A stretch of 56,399 bases of DNA from an uncultured Oribacterium sp. (GTDB lineage: Bacteria > Bacillota > Clostridia > Lachnospirales > Lachnospiraceae): contig CAMKKZ010000025.1 of assembly GCA_946413525.1 (NCBI GenBank), forward strand, positions 1 through 56,399, given 5' to 3'. Under the pieces are notes generated by a model that made no database searches, had not been told where the DNA came from, and was given only the letters and a program-made list of their open reading frames with translations. Numbering within the stretch: the stretch's first letter is position 1; each line of letters begins with the position of its first letter. The position numbers and the translations under genes were made by a program. Shown one piece after another: positions 51,479-56,399 of the stretch.

Positions 51479-53455
51479 TTACAAGCCGACATTATTGCCA
51501 AAGCATGATAAAAATTCATCAAATCCTTCGTTGGTATGTGTGAAGCGGAGCAGCGCGGTATCCTGGTTCCTTTCTATGATTTTAGCGTAGACTTCCGAAA
51601 AAAGTTCCGTACCGTCTCTTTGGTATGCCTTTAAAGTTACATTCGTAAATACATCGGGAAGTTCTTCATACGGGTCAGGACCTTCATTTGTCGGAGCGGG
51701 GGTTGGTCGCTCCGAGTTCTGACGTAGAAGACTGCTTGAAGGGCAGTACGGCTCGTCAGTCTGAGCGGTGGTTGATCCTTTAGAGTTCTGACATAGAAGA
51801 CTGCTTGAAGGGCGGCACGGTTCGTAGGTCGGAGCGGTTGCTGGCTCTTCGGAGTTCTGACGTAGAGAAGCGTCCTCAGAGCAAACTGGCTCGTCATATC
51901 TGTTGGGAAGGCTGGATGCTTTTCGGATCCAGGCGCTTTTTTTGGATAATTCAAACAAAAGGGCGGGTATCTGCCGGCTGCTTACTTGTTTTCCTTCCAG
52001 TATGCTTAAGCTGAAGAGTATTTCATCTTTTACAGGAAAGAATTCCTCCGGCTCTTCCGACGCAAGATGAAGACGGTACTTTCCGTCAATGCCGGAAAGG
52101 ATGCAGACCGTCATGGGGACGGGCACCCCCTTGGCCTTGACAGACAGTTCCTTCTCCACCGTAACGGTACAGCCCGCGCGCTCGATGGTTTCCTTTGAGG
52201 CGAGCACCTGCCCTCCCACGCTGTAGCCTTCGATTCGGGAGCATTCATTAACGACCTTTCCGATGACGTTAAAGCGCATCATATTCTCCGTGCCGACATT
52301 CCCGACAAAGGCTTCCCCGCTATGCAGGCCGATTCCCATCTCAAGCTGCGGGTAGTCTTTGGACTTGCACCACTCATTCAAATCCTTCATGGAGTTCTGC
52401 ATGAGGATTGCGGCGGCAATGGCATTCCCTTCATTGCTGTTGCCGACTTTCTCCTTGATTTGAATGCTATTGTCGCCATCCCCCTTGATTTCGCTATTAT
52501 TGCCGTCATTCCTGTCGTTCTTTTCGATGTTTTTGCTATAGCCGTCTCCTTTGATTTCGGTATTGTTGCCGTCATTCCTGTCGTTCTTTTCGATATTTTT
52601 GCTGTTGCCGCCGTTCCCATGGTTCTCCCGGCTTTTGCTGCCTTTGCGCCTGTCATCATCCTCATGGGAGAGGGGGGCGCCGAAAACCGCCAGAATGCCG
52701 TCCCCGAGGAACTCGATTACGGTTCCATGGTAGAGGGAGATTGCGCTGGTCATTTTCCCCAAAAAACAATTGAGCATGTCGGTTATCGCCTCAGCCCCGA
52801 TTTCTTCGGATTTTGAAGTGAATCCTCGGATATCCGCCATCATGACGGCGATCTGCTTCTTTTCTCCTCCCAGTGAGACCTCCTCGGGATGATCCAGAAT
52901 GACATTTACCACTTCTTCCTGGAAGTAGCGCCCGAATAACTGGTGCAGCAGCTCGTTGCGGTTTCGCAGTTGCTCATTCAGACGGGAAATCTCCCTGGCC
53001 GTTCTCAGTTCGACTAATTGCTTTTGCACGATCATCTCGTAGCTTCGCGTGTTTTCATATTGCCATGCGGCGTTTTCTATGCGTGTGATGTCCATTTCCG
53101 CAAGAGGCTTTTTCAGTACAAACAATGCGCCGTTCTTATAACTGTCTTCGAAGGCTGCCTCTGGGTTTGGTGATATCATGCAGACAGGGACGCCGGCCAG
53201 GATGTTTATTTCCCTGAATCTTTTGAGAGGGGCAAATCCCGCTTCCCTCATCATGTCAAAATCGGTCAGAATGAGGGATGGCCTGCGGCCCGAATCCTCT
53301 TTTCCATGTTCCGCCTCTTGCGAAACAATATTTTCAATGGCCTGTAAGGACGGAAGGCAAAGGGCTTTCATGCTTCCGGAATTATTAACGACTCTTTGCG
53401 AATTCCGTATCGAGTTTTTGTCCGTATCCGCGATCCATATGATTTTTCTTGGCAT
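51479..53455 (-). CDS. Response-regulator class III nucleotidyl cyclase with PilZ-like tail
   Basis: AAAGGAGG precedes ATG 53455. Residues 1-130 are a receiver domain with Asp65 in SLILTDFDM and Lys in VLKKPLAE; 140-180 form a signalling helix (QLFGRYFQEEVVNVIL). The cyclase domain has metal residues Asp208 (MMADIRGF) and Asp252 (LGDGILAVFG) and the transition-state pair Asn403 and Arg407 (VVNECSRIEG). The two base-specificity positions are Glu248 and Lys400 instead of the Lys/Asp of adenylyl cyclases. The C-terminus (about 470-520 and 600-658) looks like a PilZ-like domain split by three copies of the CQNSE unit. A 60-bp repeat sits inside the cyclase domain (about 285-330), in an exposed loop. 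Catalytic activity is likely, base choice uncertain. Confidence 0.82.
   Translation of the reverse strand: MPRKIIWIADTDKNSIRNSQRVVNNSGSMKALCLPSLQAIENIVSQEAEHGKEDSGRRPSLILTDFDMMREAGFAPLKRFREINILAGVPVCMISPNPEAAFEDSYKNGALFVLKKPLAEMDITRIENAAWQYENTRSYEMIVQKQLVELRTAREISRLNEQLRNRNELLHQLFGRYFQEEVVNVILDHPEEVSLGGEKKQIAVMMADIRGFTSKSEEIGAEAITDMLNCFLGKMTSAISLYHGTVIEFLGDGILAVFGAPLSHEDDDRRKGSKSRENHGNGGNSKNIEKNDRNDGNNTEIKGDGYSKNIEKNDRNDGNNSEIKGDGDNSIQIKEKVGNSNEGNAIAAAILMQNSMKDLNEWCKSKDYPQLEMGIGLHSGEAFVGNVGTENMMRFNVIGKVVNECSRIEGYSVGGQVLASKETIERAGCTVTVEKELSVKAKGVPVPMTVCILSGIDGKYRLHLASEEPEEFFPVKDEILFSLSILEGKQVSSRQIPALLFELSKKSAWIRKASSLPNRYDEPVCSEDASLRQNSEEPATAPTYEPCRPSSSLLCQNSKGSTTAQTDEPYCPSSSLLRQNSERPTPAPTNEGPDPYEELPDVFTNVTLKAYQRDGTELFSEVYAKIIERNQDTALLRFTHTNEGFDEFLSCFGNNVGL
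51690..51885 (-). repeat. Three tandem copies of the palindromic unit inside the cyclase gene
   Basis: Read on the minus strand each copy has CTATGTCAGAACTC or CTACGTCAGAACTC and encodes SLLCQNSKG or SLRQNSE followed by a Thr/Ala/Pro stretch and TDEP. The frame is the same as in the ABC and transglutaminase genes. Confidence 0.8.
52500..52625 (-). repeat. 60-bp in-frame repeat inside the cyclase domain
   Basis: Two units encode KNIEKNDRNDGNNTEIKGDG-like 20-residue segments; similar to linker expansions elsewhere in the window but within a catalytic domain. Confidence 0.85.
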
Positions 53456-53493
53456 GCGTCCCCTTCCTCCTTTGAAAAATCTTCATGTTTCAT

Positions 53494-53522
53494 ATCATAA
53501 ATTCCGAACCAGCTTTTTTCAA
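53494..53522 (-). promoter_or_regulatory. Candidate promoter of the cyclase operon
   Basis: On the minus strand TTGAAA (53517-53522) and TATGAT (53494-53499) are separated by 17 bases, about 40 bases before the start. Confidence 0.65.
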
Positions 53523-53765
53523 CAGTTATTTTCACGCAAGTCAGACATATGGGATTTTGGATTACCATTACTTGATCAGATTGAAATCAATCTACAAATA
53601 TGCCCGGACTTTCCCTATCATGAAATTCATAGTGACAAACTAATTATATGAAAGAGAAAACAATCCTGAATATTGTTTGAAAGAAATTAAAACATTGTTC
53701 AAATTGTCGTTGCGTAATTGACAAAAAAACGACAGTATACTTATTTATAATCTTATTTTGACTTG

Positions 53766-53821
53766 ATGCCGCTAGCGCGTCACAAATGGGACTCAATGCC
53801 TACGGCATCAAGTCAAAGTAT
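53766..53821 (+). repeat. Relative of the 76-bp hairpin insertion
   Basis: TTGACTTGATGCCG and CGGCATCAAGTCAA are 14-bp inverted ends around GCGTCACAAATGGGACTC, the same core as in the insertion at 19587. TTGACA at 53717 upstream may be a promoter for the TIR fragment. The rest of the gap 53523-53765 shows nothing else. Confidence 0.75.
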
Positions 53822-53868
53822 GAGGTGTTCAAAATGATAATGAAAGGACAAAGGAGGAGTTTTTGGTC

Positions 53869-53960
53869 ATGGCGCAGGGGATATTTATTAGTTATCGAAG
53901 AGATACAGGGAGCACGATGGCCCGTATGATTTATGACAGGCTGCGGCTGAAAAAAAAATA
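53869..53960 (+). pseudogene. N-terminal fragment of a TIR-domain gene
   Basis: AGGAGG precedes ATG 53869. The frame begins MAQGIFISYRRDTGSTMARM and IYDRLRL, the first strand and helix of a TIR domain of the IFISYRR type, then becomes non-coding (a hairpin region and a terminator). Only about 30 residues remain, so the gene has lost nearly everything. It is a different TIR subfamily from the gene at 47723. Confidence 0.7.
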
Positions 53961-54047
53961 CGCAGGCGTGCAGGGTACAAATTTCATCTTCCCTACTCGA
54001 TTCACAGAGCTGCAGCAAGGAAGCTATTGCCTTGCTGCAACGAGCAG

Positions 54048-54090
54048 CGAGTGGGTGAATAGAGGGATTTCAACACCCCACTCGCTTTTT
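54048..54090 (+). terminator. Rho-independent terminator
   Basis: CGAGTGGGTG pairs with CACCCCACTCG (one bulge), 16-base loop, then CTTTTT. Another hairpin, GCAGCAAGG/CCTTGCTGC, lies just before at 54012-54038. Confidence 0.75.
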
Positions 54091-54174
54091 ATATCGTTGA
54101 GTCGGCTATGGTGCAAACCGGATTGTTAAGTTTCGTATTTTGAAGGATAACGGATATTGATATCTCGATTCAGT

Positions 54175-55251
54175 TTAGGTATGCAAAGCTTCATAAATCG
54201 TATGGGTATCCTGTCCGGTGCCAAAGCGCTGAATTACTTCATAGATTGGACGGATGTCTTCAATGTTTTCTTCCAGTTCTTCTGCAATTCTTGTGAGTAT
54301 TTTTCCTTTGCCAACTTTTATACGGATCTGGTCAATGAGTTTCTCTTCTCTTCCCTCGTTTCTTCCCTCGTCTCTTCCCTCGTCTCTTCCTTCTTCCCTT
54401 CCTTCTTCCCTTCCTTCTTCTTTAATTGCTTCGACCGATTCAGCGTATGTCATTAGTTTTTCTCCTTTCGTGATGAATTCATTATCTGTATTGATACCAT
54501 ATCCGGCGATCCGTTCGATGTTCTCCAGCGTCTTCTCTGAAAATAGAGCATATATCGCATCCATCAGTTTATCACTTCCGTAGCGGTATTTCTGTCTGGT
54601 GCAGAGGAAACAGAGGACTATTTTGGATCGATCCAGGCTGTCTTTTATCCTGTTTGTAAGTATCTTTATTTTGTCGTCCTTTTTTTCAATGTCATCCTCA
54701 GGCAGGTCATAGTTGGATCTGAGGCCTTTATCGTCGCCCTCCGGCAGGTTGAAGCCGGATCCGAGGTCTTTATCACCGTCCTTGGGCAAGTCATAGTTGA
54801 ATCTGAGAACTTTGTTTGCAAGTGGGTTTGTGGCAGGAACTCTAATGATCCATACGGTATAGAAGGGTTTCAGGCTGCTGTAGTCAGCCTTTCCGTTTTT
54901 TCTTTCCAATTTCTGTTCCGCAATCCCCTTGCAGGCATAATACAGGATTCTGTGACCGAGAATATAGCCAAGGGTGCCGACTGTGCGCCGAACCTGCATC
55001 TCCAGGTTGATAAGGACGGTAACGCCCGAGCGTTTGTCTGAAATTTTCCGATACAGGTCAAAGCCCACCCGGTTTCCGTCCTTTTCGAGAGTGATTCCCG
55101 CATTGCTAATATCTTGAAGTGATGCAACAATGTCAGCGAAGGGAACGTTGGTGAGTTCTTTTGCGGTGCGGGAAGCTATGCAGGCAAAAACGTCCGGAAT
55201 GCTGAAAAAGTCTTTAAATGATCTGTCTTTGGTGAGGTCATATTCTTCCAT
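54175..55251 (-). CDS. Rpn-family PD-(D/E)XK nuclease (transposase-associated) protein
   Basis: The 358-residue product begins MEEYDLTKDRSFKDFFSIPD, has the nuclease core with VGFDLYRKISD and VTVLINLEMQVRR (acidic and E-x-Q residues), and ends with the GREEGREEGRDEGR repeat typical of this family before a helix. Rpn proteins promote RecA-independent recombination and cleave DNA; many copies per genome are common in Clostridia. GGAGG lies 14 bases before the ATG, a long spacing. A 54-bp in-frame repeat is inserted at about residues 150-185 (SNYDLPEDD-like units). Apparently intact, in contrast to the relative at 21.1 kb. Confidence 0.85.
   Translation of the reverse strand: MEEYDLTKDRSFKDFFSIPDVFACIASRTAKELTNVPFADIVASLQDISNAGITLEKDGNRVGFDLYRKISDKRSGVTVLINLEMQVRRTVGTLGYILGHRILYYACKGIAEQKLERKNGKADYSSLKPFYTVWIIRVPATNPLANKVLRFNYDLPKDGDKDLGSGFNLPEGDDKGLRSNYDLPEDDIEKKDDKIKILTNRIKDSLDRSKIVLCFLCTRQKYRYGSDKLMDAIYALFSEKTLENIERIAGYGINTDNEFITKGEKLMTYAESVEAIKEEGREEGREEGRDEGRDEGRNEGREEKLIDQIRIKVGKGKILTRIAEELEENIEDIRPIYEVIQRFGTGQDTHTIYEALHT
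54700..54810 (-). repeat. 54-bp in-frame repeat in the Rpn gene
   Basis: Two to three units encode RFNYDLPKDGDKDLGSG-like stretches; AGTCATAGTTGAATCTGAG-type DNA repeats at 54-base spacing. Confidence 0.8.
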
Positions 55252-55293
55252 GTGCTGGTAGTTTTCCTCCTGTAAACATTTTAGTGAAAATAC

Positions 55294-55321
55294 TGTATAT
55301 AATGGATTTGAAATAACGCAA
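55294..55321 (-). promoter_or_regulatory. Candidate promoter of the Rpn gene
   Basis: On the minus strand TTGCGT (55316-55321) and TATACA (55294-55299) with a 16-base spacer. Confidence 0.5.
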
Positions 55322-55466
55322 AAATATCTAATTTACATCCGCTCATTGTTTGTGCATCTTTTATAGTAATCGACAAATGGTTTTGGGATTTCCTGTGATG
55401 ACAAGGATATAATAACACGTATTTTTGGTCTTTCATATACTCTATATTCCGATAAGCTTTAATACG

Positions 55467-55487
55467 CTTGCAACTATTCAGCACCCA
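55467..55487 (+). repeat. Left-end remnant of the 164-bp MITE
   Basis: GCAACTATTCAGCACCC matches the left end GTAACTATTCAGCACCC. No right end is near. Confidence 0.55.
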
Positions 55488-55956
55488 ATGTCAGTAGGTT
55501 AAGAAAATAAAGATATGGATTCAAATAGGCGGGATTGAGATTCCTGCCTGTTTTTTATCGAAAAGATGTTGTTTGTTCTGGACAGGACACACCGCATTGA
55601 GCGTCCTGTATGGTTCTGTCCATAAGCAAAAGAGCTGTCCTTCGCATAACATGGCCAGCTCTTTTTGCAATCCCGCAAGTGTCATGAATCTGGGGTGTCC
55701 TGTTGAATCATCCGTTTTGACCTAGCAAATTATAGTATCCCTGAGTATAATAATTAAAGGAGGGTGGCACAATCATTTTCCAAAGAAAGAATTGCCAGCC
55801 TATTTCCCCCGCAGGCGGTTCGCTATGCAAATTAATATAAATCAATAAACACAATATGAATTATCCCATAATCGGATAATATTTCATAACATTACAGATT
55901 TCAGTACCACAATAAAGATTCACTCAGAAGGATAAATTGATGAAGGAGGGAAAGAG
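55488..55956. other. Intergenic region with two terminator-like hairpins
   Basis: AGGCGGGA/TCCTGCCT followed by TTTTTT at about 55528-55557, and AAAGAGCTG/CAGCTCTTT at 55628-55664. TTCCCCCGCAGGCGGTTCGC at about 55805 is the head of the palindromic unit. AAGGAGGGTGG at about 55759 looks like a ribosome binding site without a gene. Confidence 0.55.
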
Positions 55957-56352
55957 ATGTTCGTTAACTGCTCGAATCATCCATGTGATAAGTGGGGCGG
56001 CGACCAGATGGCGGCTGCGATGAAATATGGCGAGGTTCTGGATTACCCGTTCCCAGAGGTGGCTCCGAATTCATCGGAAGAGGAGATAAAAAGGCTTGCC
56101 ATGAAAATCGCGGGGGAAATCCTTGCCTTGCGTCCGGACGCGGTCATGTGCCAGGGGGAGTTTACGCTTACGTTCTCATTGGTGGATTTCCTGCTGGAAA
56201 AAGGAGTCCGCGTTGTGGCTGCCTGCAGCGAGAGAAAGGTGCAGGAGCTGATTCGGGAGGACAGCACCTGTGAAAAAAAGGCGCAATTCCAGTTTGTGGG
56301 CTTCAGGGAATACGTAAGGACTTCGAAATCCGAGAAATCCGAATGGTGTTAG
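55957..56352 (+). CDS. Small protein of possible CRISPR-ancillary (Csx-like) type
   Basis: AAGGAGGG precedes ATG 55957. The 131-residue product starts MFVNCSNHPCDKWGGDQMAA, continues YGEVLDYPFPEVAP and CQGEFTLTFSLVDFLLEKGV and ends with VVAACSERKVQELI and VGFREYVRTS. The pattern of an N-terminal NHP strand, a GE-x-TLTF segment and a Ser-Glu-Arg end recalls small single-domain proteins found beside type III CRISPR systems, several of which cleave cyclic oligoadenylates. I cannot assign it to a named family from sequence alone. Together with the orphan Cas6 40 kb away it hints at a type III system elsewhere in the genome. Confidence 0.6.
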   Translation: MFVNCSNHPCDKWGGDQMAAAMKYGEVLDYPFPEVAPNSSEEEIKRLAMKIAGEILALRPDAVMCQGEFTLTFSLVDFLLEKGVRVVAACSERKVQELIREDSTCEKKAQFQFVGFREYVRTSKSEKSEWC

Positions 56353-56370
56353 TCAATAAATGTGTTGGTA

Positions 56371-56389
56371 ATGCCTATGAGGCATTTTT
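56371..56389 (+). terminator. Rho-independent terminator
   Basis: ATGCCT/AGGCAT with loop ATG, followed by TTTTA, 19 bases past the stop of the last gene. Confidence 0.65.
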
Positions 56390-56399
56390 ATTGGACACT

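Overview
The window looks like a chromosomal, accessory-rich segment of a Gram-positive, low-to-moderate GC anaerobe of the Clostridia, most probably a Lachnospiraceae-like bacterium. The grounds are strong GGAGG-type ribosome binding sites, choline-binding-like and Listeria-Bacteroides (InlB-B) surface repeats, a CdaR-type diacid regulator beside glycerate genes, TIR proteins whose layout I recall from Lachnospiraceae, Rpn-family PD-(D/E)XK proteins, a DUF2828 protein, and no prophage or conjugation module. No rRNA, tRNA or CRISPR array was recognised. The left edge cuts through a gene.

Layout. 0-5.4 kb: a secreted transglutaminase-like protein (5' partial), a trigger-factor-like lipoprotein and an orphan ABC ATPase. 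5.5-7.3 kb: a broken GntP permease fused to a histidine-kinase remnant that carries a 164-bp MITE. 7.4-15.7 kb: two very large membrane sensors, a hybrid histidine kinase and a propeller/GGDEF protein. 15.9-19.2 kb: flavodoxin, orphan Cas6 and a MATE exporter. 19.2-23.5 kb: a wreckage zone with a broken AAA protein, a Phd/ParE-type toxin-antitoxin pair, a broken Rpn gene and a small methyltransferase operon with two damaged genes. 24.2-26.2 kb: a methyltransferase-STAS fusion and a piece of an InlB-B protein. 27.1-29.1 kb: a DUF2828 (TROVE-like plus vWA) protein behind a hairpin-rich leader, and a small basic protein. 29.3-31.8 kb: GntP-type permease and glycerate kinase. 32.3-34.8 kb: AAA-ATPase-like/PD-(D/E)XK protein and two small genes including a YlxP (DUF503) homologue. 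35.3-40.6 kb: two tandem amidohydrolases and a CdaR-type regulator. 41.6-46.8 kb: a 1.7-kilo-residue secreted InlB-B repeat protein. 47.7-53.5 kb, minus strand: REC-nucleotidyl cyclase, a protein of unknown function and a TIR-transmembrane protein. 54.2-56.4 kb: an Rpn-family protein and a small possibly CRISPR-ancillary protein.

The most striking feature is the density and variety of short repeats. Five kinds recur: (1) a 164-bp IS66-like MITE with an 8-bp target duplication; (2) a 103-bp MITE in two copies; (3) a composite hairpin array built from modules; (4) a small hairpin insertion with a 7-bp target duplication; (5) an approximately 70-bp palindromic unit that occurs between genes and also inside three coding sequences, always in the same reading frame. 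In addition, many genes carry in-frame tandem repeats in linkers, and several carry short tandem or near-tandem duplications of their own 3' end including the stop codon. Insertions explain several pseudogenes here.

Functional themes are signalling (two large sensors, a cyclase, a STAS fusion), glycerate/diacid use (permease, kinase, CdaR), surface adhesion or peptidoglycan interaction, and defence-like genes (TIR, Cas6, toxin-antitoxin, AAA/nuclease, cyclase). The TIR/cyclase cluster and the DUF2828/leader-RNA locus are the best candidates for poorly described systems.
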